Assembly (NCBI RefSeq): GCF_021654115.1
Contig: NZ_JAIWJF010000006.1
Coordinates: 1-64,000 of the forward strand
Direction of reading: 5' to 3'
Origin: Furfurilactobacillus milii
GTDB lineage: Bacteria; Bacillota; Bacilli; Lactobacillales; Lactobacillaceae
DNA length: 64,000 nucleotides
The stretch's first letter is position 1. Each line of letters starts with the position of its first letter. The notes below the pieces were generated by a model. It was not told the origin of the DNA and made no database searches. It worked only from the letters and a program-made list of their open reading frames with translations. Below, piece after piece: positions 14,666-23,698 of this stretch. The position numbers and the translations under genes are program-made.

Positions 14666-15157
14666 ATGGCAAAATTAACAGAAAAGCAGCAAAAATTTGC
14701 GGATGAGTATTTGCAAACATTGAATGCAGCGGACGCTTATCGTAAGGCTGGATATGCGGCAAAAACGAATGCAACACAGCGTGCGGCTGCAAGTCGTCTG
14801 TTAACCAATGTTAACGTGTCGGCATATCTCGCCACACGCCTCAGTGAACTCAAACTGAACGAAAAAATGAGCCAAGAAGAGGTCATTGAACGTTTGACTA
14901 ACATTGCTCGTGGCACACCGACCACAACGGCGTTTAAGCGCATTGATAAAACGAAACGTGATGATAATGGCAACCCTGTGATTGAGTATGATACCGAGAC
15001 CACAGTAGCCCCTGATACTGGCTCACAGTTGCAGGCGTTAGAGGACTTGGGTAAGTATTACAAGTTGTTCACGGAGCGTCAGGAGATTAATGCACGTGTT
15101 GGTCCAGTAACGATAACTGATGACATTCCAGATAAAGGTGTTGATGAGGATGGCTAA
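14666..15157 (+). CDS. terS: Terminase small subunit (Terminase_2 family)
   Basis: A 163-residue protein. The N-terminal DNA-binding helix-turn-helix region reads LTEKQQKFADEYLQTLNAAD, then AYRKAGYAAKTNATQRAAAS, characteristic of Terminase_2. Residues 60-160 are the helical oligomerisation part. It recognises the packaging site and delivers DNA to the large subunit, encoded with a 14-base overlap. A coupled start and a GTGGTGAG site support the ATG used. Confidence 0.93.
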   Translation: MAKLTEKQQKFADEYLQTLNAADAYRKAGYAAKTNATQRAAASRLLTNVNVSAYLATRLSELKLNEKMSQEEVIERLTNIARGTPTTTAFKRIDKTKRDDNGNPVIEYDTETTVAPDTGSQLQALEDLGKYYKLFTERQEINARVGPVTITDDIPDKGVDEDG

Positions 15158-16433
15158 ACTAAGCCAGCTTATCGCGCCTTCTTTTTATGGACTGCATCAA
15201 GACGTTAAACACCACAAACACTCGAATTATTGGTTGAAAGGTGGCCGTGGCTCTACTAAGTCATCATTTGTTTCACTGGAGATTGTACTCGGCTTAATGG
15301 TTGATCCAGATGCCAACGCCGTTGTGCTACGTAAGGTATTCGGTACCATGCGTGAGTCTGTCTATGACCAGTATTTATGGGCCATCGACGCATTAGAAGT
15401 TAGTCACTTGTGGGCGACGTCAACTAGTCCATTGCAACTGACGTACATCCCCACCGGTCAGCAAATACGTTTCAAGGGTGCTGATAAGCCTAAGAAAATT
15501 AAGTCACAGAAGTTTCGCCATGGATTTACCAAGTACAAACATTATGAAGAGGCTGACGAGTTTGTAGGAACCTCTGAAATTCGGAGTATTAACCAATCAC
15601 TCAACCGTGGTGGTTCAGGAATCATTACATTTTATACGTACAACCCGCCGGCAAGTCAAAACAACTGGGTTAATCAGGCTGTAACCCATGAGAAGTTTCG
15701 TAAGGATACGCTGGTGCATAGTTCAGACTACTTGTCCGTGAATCCTAAGTGGTTGGGTAAAGAGTTCATAGCGGATGCTGAACAGCTTAAAAAGGACAAT
15801 CCAAAGGCTTATGACCATGAATACTTGGGCGAAGTCACGGGTACTGGTGCCGAAGTATTTACTAATCTTGACTTACGCGAAATATCTGATGATGAGATTG
15901 CCAACTTTGACCACGTTAAACAAGGTCTTGACTATGGTTTCGCACATGACCCAATTGCCTATATGTTGGAGAATTATGACCCAACACGTAGAGTTTTGTA
16001 TATCTACAATGAGATTTATCAGGTGGGGATGACGAACCGTGAAGCGGTTGCCGCCATTCAGAAGTTGAATCCGATGAACGACCAGATTATCTCTGACCGT
16101 GAACCAAGAACAATTGCAGAGTTTAACGACTTGGGTTTGAACATTGTCGGTGCAATCAAAGGCCCGGGTTCGCGTGACCATAACTACAAGTGGTTACAGG
16201 ATTTACGACAAATCGTGATTGACCCGATTCGTTGTCCGAATGCCGCACGGGAGTTCAGTGGTTACGAACTGGCACGTGACGGTAATGGCAACTTTAAGGC
16301 TGGTTATCCGGATGGTAACGACCACACGATTGATTCAACGGCTTATGCATTGAACAACGATATTGACCGAATCAAGACCAACACGGTTAGCCACGCACAA
16401 CAGGCAGCCGCGTTGAGAAATTTAGGAATCTAG
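15144..16433 (+). CDS. terL: Terminase large subunit (PBSX/Terminase_3 family)
   Basis: About 430 residues. The ATPase Walker A is GGRGSTKS (about 33-40) and the Walker B region is HYEEADEF. The C-terminal nuclease domain starts near GLDYGFAHDPIAY, with a later ISDREPRTI acid cluster. It powers DNA entry into the procapsid and cuts the concatemer. ATG 15144 is five bases from AAAGGTG; ATG 15150 is an alternative. Together with the SPP1-like portal and gp7 it suggests headful packaging. Confidence 0.93.
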   Translation: MRMAKLSQLIAPSFYGLHQDVKHHKHSNYWLKGGRGSTKSSFVSLEIVLGLMVDPDANAVVLRKVFGTMRESVYDQYLWAIDALEVSHLWATSTSPLQLTYIPTGQQIRFKGADKPKKIKSQKFRHGFTKYKHYEEADEFVGTSEIRSINQSLNRGGSGIITFYTYNPPASQNNWVNQAVTHEKFRKDTLVHSSDYLSVNPKWLGKEFIADAEQLKKDNPKAYDHEYLGEVTGTGAEVFTNLDLREISDDEIANFDHVKQGLDYGFAHDPIAYMLENYDPTRRVLYIYNEIYQVGMTNREAVAAIQKLNPMNDQIISDREPRTIAEFNDLGLNIVGAIKGPGSRDHNYKWLQDLRQIVIDPIRCPNAAREFSGYELARDGNGNFKAGYPDGNDHTIDSTAYALNNDIDRIKTNTVSHAQQAAALRNLGI

Positions 16434-16440
16434 GTGAATT

Positions 16441-18180
16441 ATGGCAAATGATACGAATGCACCATCAACAATGCATCCCTGGTCATTTTATCCAGGCGAA
16501 CGGGATGTAAAGATGCTAAATGGTCCACGTTTTGACCAAGACGCCAATCGAACGTTTAAGATAGATGCCAATAAGTTTGCACAAGTAAAAGATGATCCAG
16601 ACGCTTTAGGGGATGTCGTGAGTCGATTTATTAATCGGCATTACACACATCAACTAAAGCGTATTTTGGCTATGCAACGTTATTACATTGGTGCTAACGA
16701 CATTAAATTTTGGAATTCTGGTAAGGCCGTTAACCGAGCTGATAATCGGATTGCTAACGAGATGCCAAAATATATTACGAATATGCGGGTTGGGTATACC
16801 TTTGGTAATCCAATCCGTTTTCAGTACAACGACGATTCCAATCAGAATGATGCTGACAGGAATGTCGTTAATGAGGTTGTCGATGACTTTGATAAACGGA
16901 CTAATGAGGCCTATCACGAAAAGGTCATGAAGAAGAATCTATCCGTGACTGGACGTGCGTATGAGTTGAATTACGTCAATAAGGATACTAACGACCCTTA
17001 CGTCATGGCATTAGATCCTAGTGAAGCATTTGTTGTCTATGACACGGACCCTGAACAGCATTCACTGTTTGCAGTGCATTATTACTATGTAGAAGACGAT
17101 GAGACGCCATTGTGGTATGTCGATGTCTATACGGCTGACCACATCATTCACTATCAACCAACCGGTTATCCAAACTCGCAATTAACCTTTGACCCACAAC
17201 AAAAAGATAGCTTTGAGGAACATTACTTTGGAGCTGTGCCAGTGACCGAGTACGTCAATAATGACGAACGACTGGGCGACTGGGAAGGTGAGATGGACAA
17301 CTTCGACGCCTACGACAAAGCAATCTCTGAGATGGCGAACAGCGAAGAAGATTTTAGCAACGCAACGTTAGTTATTTCAGGGGAATTCGACTTTGGCACT
17401 GATGAAAATGGAAAGCCAAAAGTACATCCTGATGTTGATTCATTGAGCAGATACATGTGGCTGAAACCGGCGCAGGTTCAAAATGGAACAGGTGGTAACA
17501 CTGTTGTTCCACCTAAAGCTGAGTACTTGACTAAAGAGTTACCGATTGACGCTTGGAACGCTTATGTAAAAACACTGTCTGATAACATGCACAAGTTCAC
17601 CAATTCGCCGAATGTCGCTGACGAAAACTTTGCCAGCAACGCATCTGGTGTGGCCATGTCATACAAACTGTGGGGTAGCGATCAGGAGCGGGCAACCCAA
17701 CAGGAGCTGTATGCCCGTGGCCTAATGCGACGTTTACGGCTGTTAGGTAACTATTGGTACACACTGGGAAAAATTAAGAGTGCTGACCTAATTGAGAACA
17801 TCACCCCAATCTTCACGCCGAACTTACCTAAGAATGATTCAGAAATTGTTGGCAATGTCCAAAAACTGTCACAAACTGGTGACTTTAGTCAGCAAACACT
17901 GTGGGAGATGGCACAGCCAGTTACTGGTATTGACCCTGATGAAGAACAATCACGAATGGACGCACAAGCTGATTCTGAACCGAGAGTCACAATGCCGGGT
18001 GATTATCCTGACAGCTTTGATAAGTCGTCAGATTCGGACAGCACGGCGCCAGAACAAGACAGTAACGGGGATGATACCAATCCTGAACCAACGGGTGTGC
18101 AATCTGTCGAACAGGATAAACAGACAGCCATTTTGCAAGCTATCGCCAATCAACGAAAGCAGCAGGGTGGTGGTAATTAA
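16441..18180 (+). CDS. Portal protein (SPP1 gp6-like)
   Basis: A 579-residue protein of the SPP1-type portal family: LKRILAMQRYYIGANDIKFW near the N-terminus, RIANEMPKYITNMRVGYTFG, then FDAYDKAISEMANSEEDFSN, the clip/stem region. The C-terminal 90 residues are acidic and Ser/Asn-rich (SDSDSTAPEQDSNGDDTNPE). It forms the dodecameric DNA channel at one capsid vertex. Its stop overlaps the next ATG (TAATGG). Confidence 0.93.
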   Translation: MANDTNAPSTMHPWSFYPGERDVKMLNGPRFDQDANRTFKIDANKFAQVKDDPDALGDVVSRFINRHYTHQLKRILAMQRYYIGANDIKFWNSGKAVNRADNRIANEMPKYITNMRVGYTFGNPIRFQYNDDSNQNDADRNVVNEVVDDFDKRTNEAYHEKVMKKNLSVTGRAYELNYVNKDTNDPYVMALDPSEAFVVYDTDPEQHSLFAVHYYYVEDDETPLWYVDVYTADHIIHYQPTGYPNSQLTFDPQQKDSFEEHYFGAVPVTEYVNNDERLGDWEGEMDNFDAYDKAISEMANSEEDFSNATLVISGEFDFGTDENGKPKVHPDVDSLSRYMWLKPAQVQNGTGGNTVVPPKAEYLTKELPIDAWNAYVKTLSDNMHKFTNSPNVADENFASNASGVAMSYKLWGSDQERATQQELYARGLMRRLRLLGNYWYTLGKIKSADLIENITPIFTPNLPKNDSEIVGNVQKLSQTGDFSQQTLWEMAQPVTGIDPDEEQSRMDAQADSEPRVTMPGDYPDSFDKSSDSDSTAPEQDSNGDDTNPEPTGVQSVEQDKQTAILQAIANQRKQQGGGN

Positions 18181-19091
18181 TGGAACGCAAGGACGTTTTG
18201 AAACTTGCCAAGCAAGTCTATGGCGAAAACGACAAACGTGTCACGGAACTTGCTGATTTATTCAGCACTGCCAGTAACGACATAACGAATGCGTTGAGCG
18301 AGTTTATTGCTGATGAGGTTAATTGGTCATCACCTGCGCCAAAGTCTCAGATACAAGAGCTGATGGACGATATTGCTAAGGTAGCTGTGAATGCGGCCAT
18401 GGATGAACGACCCTTTGTAAATCAAACATTCCGTGATGAACGTATGAAGACATACGGGGATGTTGCCAAACAGAAAGTTAACTTGATCTTGGTTCAGTTG
18501 GCACTTGGCGAAAAGCAAATTGTTCAAGATAACTTAGACCATGTTGACCGAGCACCAGAAGTTAACCCACAACCAAATAAGCCCGTTTACTCACGGGCTA
18601 AAACTGAACATGCCGTGCGTAAGATCGTGGGTGACCATCACCCAGGGTGGCAGGGCACTTCATGGCAAGATCGTATCTATAAAGAAAAGGCAGCCCTAAT
18701 GCGACAGTTAGACGATCAAGTTGATGACGTCCTAAAGAACCATTACAAGCCACAGGACTTTCGTAAAGAAATTGCGACTAAACTTGATTCATCCGAGAAG
18801 CGGTCTGAACGCATTCTACGAACCGAATCTAGTGGTGAATTCTCGCGGCGACTGGTTGATGATTTCACACAACACAACGTTAAGCGATACAAGATTGAAG
18901 CCGCCTTATCAGCCAATACTTGTGAAGAGTGTGAAGGATTAGATGGCAAAGAGTTCAGCATGGATGAAGCGACAGAAGGTGTGACACTACCACCGTTTCA
19001 CCCGAATTGTCAGTGCACGATTATTGAAGTGACTGATGACGATTACAGTGTCGATTTTAGTAAGATGCCAAAATATTATGGATTGAATTAA
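18180..19091 (+). CDS. Minor head protein, SPP1 gp7 family
   Basis: A 303-residue protein. The C-terminal 110 residues hold the phage head morphogenesis domain: RILRTESSGEFSRRLVDDFT, KIEAALSANTCEECEGLDGK, and PPFHPNCQCTIIEV with its HPNCxC motif. In SPP1 gp7 binds the portal and helps DNA retention or ejection. The N-terminal half is helical and family-variable. A terminator follows directly. Confidence 0.9.
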   Translation: MERKDVLKLAKQVYGENDKRVTELADLFSTASNDITNALSEFIADEVNWSSPAPKSQIQELMDDIAKVAVNAAMDERPFVNQTFRDERMKTYGDVAKQKVNLILVQLALGEKQIVQDNLDHVDRAPEVNPQPNKPVYSRAKTEHAVRKIVGDHHPGWQGTSWQDRIYKEKAALMRQLDDQVDDVLKNHYKPQDFRKEIATKLDSSEKRSERILRTESSGEFSRRLVDDFTQHNVKRYKIEAALSANTCEECEGLDGKEFSMDEATEGVTLPPFHPNCQCTIIEVTDDDYSVDFSKMPKYYGLN

Positions 19092-19118
19092 GACTGTTCA
19101 GTGATTGAACGGTCTTTT
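19092..19118 (+). terminator. Terminator after the gp7-like gene
   Basis: GACTGTTCA (19092-19100) pairs with TGAACGGTC (19106-19114), with one G-U pair, around GTGAT, then TTTTATT. It probably lowers read-through from the packaging genes into the scaffold and capsid genes, which may have their own promoter in 19119-19185. Confidence 0.75.
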
Positions 19119-19199
19119 ATTATGCCCTTTCTTCGGCGGCGGGCGTAAAAGAACAGCTGATAGTTATACCACTTAGAAAGTATTCGGGAGGAATTTATT

Positions 19200-19856
19200 A
19201 TGTTTACACGATTATTACCAATGAATTTACAGTACTTTGCTGAACCAGAACCGGCTGGTAACGGTGAGGGCAGCAACGCCAATGCGTCGAACACTCAATC
19301 AAACAATAATGACGGTGAGCATGAAGATGGCAATGGTGGGGATGACTCCGACGGTGCGGACAAGACCTTTAGCCGTAAAGATGTTCGTGGCTTGATTTCT
19401 AGTGCAATGGATGACTTCAAAAACAAGTCATTGCCAGGGTTACTGGAGCAAGCTCGTAAAGACGGTGAGAGCCGTGCCAAGATGACCGAAGAGCAACGTG
19501 AATCAGCCGACCAAAAGGCACACCAAGCCGAACTGGATAAGCGTGAAGCTGAATTGAATCGCCGTGAATCAGTCAGTGCAACACGTGACTTATTGGCTAA
19601 GAACAGTTTGCCAGAAGACTTTGCAGATATCTTGACTGATAACGACGCTGACAAACGTTCACAACGTGTGGAAAACTTTGGTAAAGCATTTAATAAAGCG
19701 GTTCAAGCTGGCGTTGAAGAACGTTTAAAGGGCAATCGTAATCCTGGTCAATCCGTAAATAATGGTAGTAGTCATGATGACACTGAATTCGCCCAAAAAT
19801 TAGCGAAAGCAACCCATCCGAAGAAGACAGCAAATGACTTCTTTGGTAACAAATAA
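19200..19856 (+). CDS. Capsid scaffold protein (DUF4355), with Prp-site-like N-terminus
   Basis: A 218-residue, highly charged protein. The N-terminus MFTRLLPMNLQYFAEPEP is followed by an Asn/Gly/Asp linker, a long coiled-coil region (about 95-140: EEQRESADQKAHQAELDKRE), and a C-terminal capsid-binding segment (TEFAQKLAKATHPKKTANDF). It guides capsid assembly and leaves before maturation. NLQYFAE closely resembles NLQFFAH of the L27 encoded at 42536, where Prp cuts. The RBS GGGAGGAA precedes the ATG used. Confidence 0.88.
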   Translation: MFTRLLPMNLQYFAEPEPAGNGEGSNANASNTQSNNNDGEHEDGNGGDDSDGADKTFSRKDVRGLISSAMDDFKNKSLPGLLEQARKDGESRAKMTEEQRESADQKAHQAELDKREAELNRRESVSATRDLLAKNSLPEDFADILTDNDADKRSQRVENFGKAFNKAVQAGVEERLKGNRNPGQSVNNGSSHDDTEFAQKLAKATHPKKTANDFFGNK

Positions 19857-19869
19857 GGAGGTTTAACTC

Positions 19870-20241
19870 ATGACAGTTAAACATGATTTCATCTCAGAAA
19901 ATCAAGTTCTGGGAAACGTACAACACAAAGTAGCCTTGCCTGCTTTGATTGGTTCAACTGGTGTAACGGCTGACAACTTTGGTCGCAAGGTGATTCCCGC
20001 TGGCACAGTGGTTGGTGGCTCAACATCATTCTTAGATGACTCACAAGCTGTGTTATCAGCTGGTCAAGATGCTAACGCACAGGGTGTCTTAGAACATGAT
20101 GTTGATGTCACTGCTGGTAATGCGACTGGCACTGTCATCATCTTTGGCTTTGTGAATACAGCCCGTATTCCAAATGTCACTGTGTCAGATGCCGCTAAAA
20201 AGTCACTTGCTGGTAAAGTTACGTTCTTTAACCGGCAATAG
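19870..20241 (+). CDS. Head decoration-like protein
   Basis: A 123-residue, beta-rich protein between scaffold and major capsid genes (GRKVIPAGTVVGGSTSFLDD, VIIFGFVNTARIP). Such a position and size fit capsid decoration or stabilisation proteins of LAB phages. GGAGG lies ten bases from the ATG. It could instead be an N-terminal capsid accessory; no lysogenic role is suggested. Confidence 0.7.
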   Translation: MTVKHDFISENQVLGNVQHKVALPALIGSTGVTADNFGRKVIPAGTVVGGSTSFLDDSQAVLSAGQDANAQGVLEHDVDVTAGNATGTVIIFGFVNTARIPNVTVSDAAKKSLAGKVTFFNRQ

Positions 20242-20255
20242 GAGGATAAAAAACG

Positions 20256-21359
20256 ATGAATATTTTTGATTTAGTCAACGCTACAAACATTGCGGCATAC
20301 TGGGAAATGATTGCCCAAGAACAACAACCCTTTTTAGGTGAAACTTTATTCCCTAATGTTCGTCAAGTGGGGATGGAAATGGATTGGTTGAAGGGTGCTT
20401 CTGGTGCACCAGTTGCTTTAGCACCATCAGCCTTTGATTCAAACGTTGTACCACGTGGTCGTAAAGGATTGACCAAGCTAACCCAAGACTTGGCATTCTT
20501 CAAAGAATCTAAGTACGTGGATGAAAAGTTACGTCAACAATTACTGATGTTGGGTAACAGTGCTGATCAAACCTTGCGTGATACGATTATCGCCCACATC
20601 TTCGACGACGATGTTGAATTGATCCAAGGTGCTGCATTACGTCGTGAAATGATTCGTATGGAAGCACTGACTACTGGTTTTGCACACGTTTCTGGTAATG
20701 GTGTGGACATGACGATTGATTATGACATGCCAAAGGAAAACATCGGTGCTTCAAAAGTTGCTTGGGGTGATGCAAAGGGTAATCCGTTTGATGATTTCAC
20801 TCGTATTACTGACCAGATTGCTAACAAGACCGGCGCTACGATTACACGTGTCTTGATGAACCGTGCAACATGGAACACTTTGGCAAGTAATGACGCAATC
20901 AAGTCTACCTTGTTAGCCAATGCTGCAAGTAAGACAAACGTTGTGTTACCTAAGTCCGCTATTATGAGCTACATCTCAGATGAATATGGTTTGGACTTTG
21001 CTATCTACGACAAGGGTTACGTTGGTACTGATGGTAAGTTCACGAAGTTTATCCCAGACGGTAAGGCAATCTTCATGCCAGCTGTTGACCTCGGTGAAAC
21101 CCATTTTGGGACAACACCAGAAGAAGCTGACTTATTGGCTTCATCCGCTGCCCAAGTTCGTATTGTGGACACCGGTGTTGCGGTTACGACCATGACAAAA
21201 ACTGATCCAGTTAATGTTGAGACTAAAGTTTCTATGATGTCATTACCATCATTTGAACAGGCTGATTCTGTCTTTATCTTGGACACGACTGCCGGTGCAA
21301 CACCAGCAGCTAGCACAACTAGTTCAACAAGTACCACAACTTCAGGTTCAAGCAAGTAA
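20256..21359 (+). CDS. Major capsid protein (phage capsid E family)
   Basis: A 367-residue protein with the capsid E pattern: AYWEMIAQEQQPFLGETLFP, GRKGLTKLTQDLAFFKESKY, and GTDGKFTKFIPDGKAIFMPA. It forms the icosahedral shell on the scaffold. The last 20 residues are an almost pure Ser/Thr tail (STTSSTSTTTSGSSK), absent from typical members, and a similar tail ends the major tail protein. These are probably exposed and may be modified. The RBS is AGGAGG. Confidence 0.93.
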   Translation: MNIFDLVNATNIAAYWEMIAQEQQPFLGETLFPNVRQVGMEMDWLKGASGAPVALAPSAFDSNVVPRGRKGLTKLTQDLAFFKESKYVDEKLRQQLLMLGNSADQTLRDTIIAHIFDDDVELIQGAALRREMIRMEALTTGFAHVSGNGVDMTIDYDMPKENIGASKVAWGDAKGNPFDDFTRITDQIANKTGATITRVLMNRATWNTLASNDAIKSTLLANAASKTNVVLPKSAIMSYISDEYGLDFAIYDKGYVGTDGKFTKFIPDGKAIFMPAVDLGETHFGTTPEEADLLASSAAQVRIVDTGVAVTTMTKTDPVNVETKVSMMSLPSFEQADSVFILDTTAGATPAASTTSSTSTTTSGSSK

Positions 21360-21375
21360 TTAGCGGAGGTGCGCT

Positions 21376-21744
21376 ATGACCGATGATGAACGTGCTACAC
21401 GGATTAAGAGCTTGCTGACTGGCGTGAAGTTGATGCGTGACTTGAAGGATAATGACACTGCCCTTGATGCAAAACTAACGTTGTACATCGGGGATGCGCT
21501 GGACGCTATCGGTATCTTCATCAACAACGTGGATGTGCCTAAACAACTCGATGGTGTTATTCGTAAGATGGCCGCTGCCAAGTTTGTTCAGGAAGGTGCC
21601 GAGGGCACGACCGCCACATCAGAAGAAGGTTTGTCCTTCACGTTCTCAGATGACGACATGAAGCCTTTTACCACATTGTTGAACAAGTATGTGGACAATC
21701 AGTCTGGTGCAAATCGTCTTGGATCGGTGGTGACTTGGGATTGA
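21376..21744 (+). CDS. Head-tail connector (gp6/gp15-like)
   Basis: A 122-residue, helical protein (DDERATRIKSLLTGVKLMRD, ALDAIGIFINNVDVPKQLDG) in the first connector position after the capsid gene. The family binds the portal and begins the neck. An RBS of GGAGG is present. Overlap of ten bases with the next gene indicates coupled translation. Confidence 0.8.
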   Translation: MTDDERATRIKSLLTGVKLMRDLKDNDTALDAKLTLYIGDALDAIGIFINNVDVPKQLDGVIRKMAAAKFVQEGAEGTTATSEEGLSFTFSDDDMKPFTTLLNKYVDNQSGANRLGSVVTWD

Positions 21745-22085
21745 GGATTGAAAAAGTTTATCTACTCAGCAACCAGTCATCAACGCCAGCAGGTTCCTTG
21801 AATCGCAAAAAGAAACTAGAATTGATTGAAACCATTGCTGATGCACGTATTAATCAAATGGGCGACCAACGACAGATGACAGCATTCGGTAAAGTTTATG
21901 CTGACGCACGCATTGTCCGAGTGTCTGGTGAACACTTAGCAGAACGAATCGGTCTGTCAGGAATGGACAGTAAGTCGTTTGAACCTAACTACGCCATTAC
22001 TAAAATCGCTCATCATCAACACAAGACTGACTTTTATATCGTCGTCGATAAGCAAATAGTCGGAGGTGATCTAAGTGGCAACTAA
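21735..22085 (+). CDS. Head-tail adaptor / head closure protein
   Basis: A 116-residue, beta-rich protein in the second connector position (GDQRQMTAFGKVYADARIVR, HQHKTDFYIVVDKQIVGG), consistent with stopper proteins of the SPP1 gp16/HK97 type. The start is a TTG: 21735 or 21741, both near GGTGG at 21726-21730. Assigned mainly by order and pattern. Confidence 0.72.
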   Translation: MGLRIEKVYLLSNQSSTPAGSLNRKKKLELIETIADARINQMGDQRQMTAFGKVYADARIVRVSGEHLAERIGLSGMDSKSFEPNYAITKIAHHQHKTDFYIVVDKQIVGGDLSGN

Positions 22086-22560
22086 CAATAAACACATTCC
22101 GACAGTTCGCTATCGCATGACCGATGACTGGTCGGGTCCGATTAAGAACCTGATGCATACGATGGCGTTAGTTGGTTCTGGTGAAGGGGTTGCACATCTT
22201 CAACGATTGCAGTTTGCTATGGATACCAATGCTAAGAAGGTCATTCATGACGCGGGTGTTGCCACTCAAGGTAAAGCACGCGAGATTGAACGAGCCAACG
22301 TTGGCGGTAAGAAGTCCGGTTATGTACCAACTGGGAACTTAATGCGTAGTATCGAAGCACACGACAGATCAGGCGGTATGCAGACTGAAATTGCACCACA
22401 AGCCATGTCAAAGAAAGACTATGAATACGGTCAGGCTGTCGAATTCGGCACGAAGAAGATGGCTGCTGAACCCTTTATGAAACCTGCTGGGGATGCAATC
22501 GGGAATAGTCTAAATGAAACTGCCCGCAAGGCGCTCAAACAGGCGAGTGAGGAGGCTTAA
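22075..22560 (+). CDS. HK97 gp10-like neck/tail completion protein
   Basis: A 161-residue protein starting at GTG after GGAGGTGATCTAA. It shows the gp10 pattern: KKVIHDAGVATQGKAREIER, then GNLMRSIEAH and QAVEFGTKKMAAEPFMKPAG. The family completes the neck between head and tail. It overlaps the previous gene by 11 bases. Confidence 0.85.
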   Translation: MATNNKHIPTVRYRMTDDWSGPIKNLMHTMALVGSGEGVAHLQRLQFAMDTNAKKVIHDAGVATQGKAREIERANVGGKKSGYVPTGNLMRSIEAHDRSGGMQTEIAPQAMSKKDYEYGQAVEFGTKKMAAEPFMKPAGDAIGNSLNETARKALKQASEEA

Positions 22561-22561
22561 C

Positions 22562-22957
22562 ATGGAATCCATCTATCCAGCAGTAGACTTGATATTGAGT
22601 GCACAGCAAGCGTTAAAAGGCGTTGATGTGCTGGTCCTATTACCCAGTGACGATGATGACAATCTACATTTTCCGCAGGTTGATTTAAGCCTTGCCGATA
22701 GCGTGGACATCAGTCGGCAAAAGTATGGCAGTCAAGACCAAATTACACTGACTGCTGACTTATACGTTGACCATGATTCTTACGGTGATGCACTCAACTT
22801 GCAACAGATTGTCACTGGCCGTTTAAAGTTACTCACTGGGTTGAACTATCCATTCAAGGCTACACATTACTCAAGTCGCATTATTACCGATAATTCACTA
22901 GAAGACCGGACACTTTTTCATGTGCCGATACTAGTGGACTATCAAGTTAGCTATTAA
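22562..22957 (+). CDS. Tail terminator / tail completion protein (DUF3168-like position)
   Basis: A 131-residue protein from ATG 22562, one base after the previous stop, with GAGGAGG upstream; the frame further left is a chance extension. Pattern (DLILSAQQALKGVDVLVLLP, then ITLTADLYVDHDSYGDALNL) and order fit the tail-end capping protein. A terminator follows directly. Confidence 0.72.
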   Translation: MESIYPAVDLILSAQQALKGVDVLVLLPSDDDDNLHFPQVDLSLADSVDISRQKYGSQDQITLTADLYVDHDSYGDALNLQQIVTGRLKLLTGLNYPFKATHYSSRIITDNSLEDRTLFHVPILVDYQVSY

Positions 22958-22960
22958 CTG

Positions 22961-22984
22961 AGACGCTTAGGCGTCTTTTTATTT
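22961..22984 (+). terminator. Terminator between neck and tail genes
   Basis: AGACGC (22961-22966) and GCGTCT (22971-22976) are perfect arms around TTAG, followed by TTTTATTTT. It sits just before the major tail protein, which is needed at high level. Confidence 0.8.
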
Positions 22985-23001
22985 TGGAAAGGGGCAGAAA
23001 T

Positions 23002-23670
23002 ATGCCATCAGGAATTGGAGCACCGACTGAAGTTATCAGTCCTAAATTTGCGGATAAGATTATTTACTTTTACAAGCGTGATAGTTGGCCGAAGTCACGT
23101 AAACCAGAAGTTTTAGGGTTACAAGGTGCCAGTTCTGGTACTAACACACGGACGGCCACTAACGTGCAGACTAAGACGGTCACTCTGAAAGCCGTTGGTG
23201 CTAAGACCCAACAGAGAGTCGTGAACTTGGTCTACACACAAAATGATGGACTATATCACGAATTGAATGATGCTTGGTCTAAAGGTGAAGTTATCCATCT
23301 CTGGAAGGTGGACTTTAACACGCTGCAGGGAACAACGCCTAACCGCACAGCAGAGGCTGAATACTCACAGTGCTTAGTACCACAGTTGCCAATTACAGAA
23401 GGTGTTGGTGCGATTACGCAATCCAACACGACATTTGAAGTTCAGGGCGAAGCTGTAGACACGGAAGGCGATAACAGTACACCCGCACGAATTAAAGAAA
23501 GTGATTTAGCTGACGGTTCATTTGACGTCATGAGTCAGGCACTTTACGCATTTAGTCATGGTCAAGATGTTGGTGATAACAGTGCGACAACTCAATTGCC
23601 AGATGAATCACAACCAGCTGGTAATACATCAAGCACTGGCTCAACAAGCTCGACAACAACTGGTAAGTAA
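23002..23670 (+). CDS. Major tail tube protein
   Basis: A 222-residue protein from ATG 23002 (AAAGGGG upstream). Pattern (TATNVQTKTVTLKAVGAKTQ, YHELNDAWSKGEVIHLWKVD, TNTTFEVQGEA-type ending of the core) and position between terminator protein and tail chaperones identify the tube. The last 20 residues (TSSTGSTSSTTTGK) are a Ser/Thr-rich tail like that of the capsid protein. Confidence 0.88.
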   Translation: MPSGIGAPTEVISPKFADKIIYFYKRDSWPKSRKPEVLGLQGASSGTNTRTATNVQTKTVTLKAVGAKTQQRVVNLVYTQNDGLYHELNDAWSKGEVIHLWKVDFNTLQGTTPNRTAEAEYSQCLVPQLPITEGVGAITQSNTTFEVQGEAVDTEGDNSTPARIKESDLADGSFDVMSQALYAFSHGQDVGDNSATTQLPDESQPAGNTSSTGSTSSTTTGK

Positions 23671-23698
23671 CTTCTAAACAAGAAAGGATTCTTAAATC

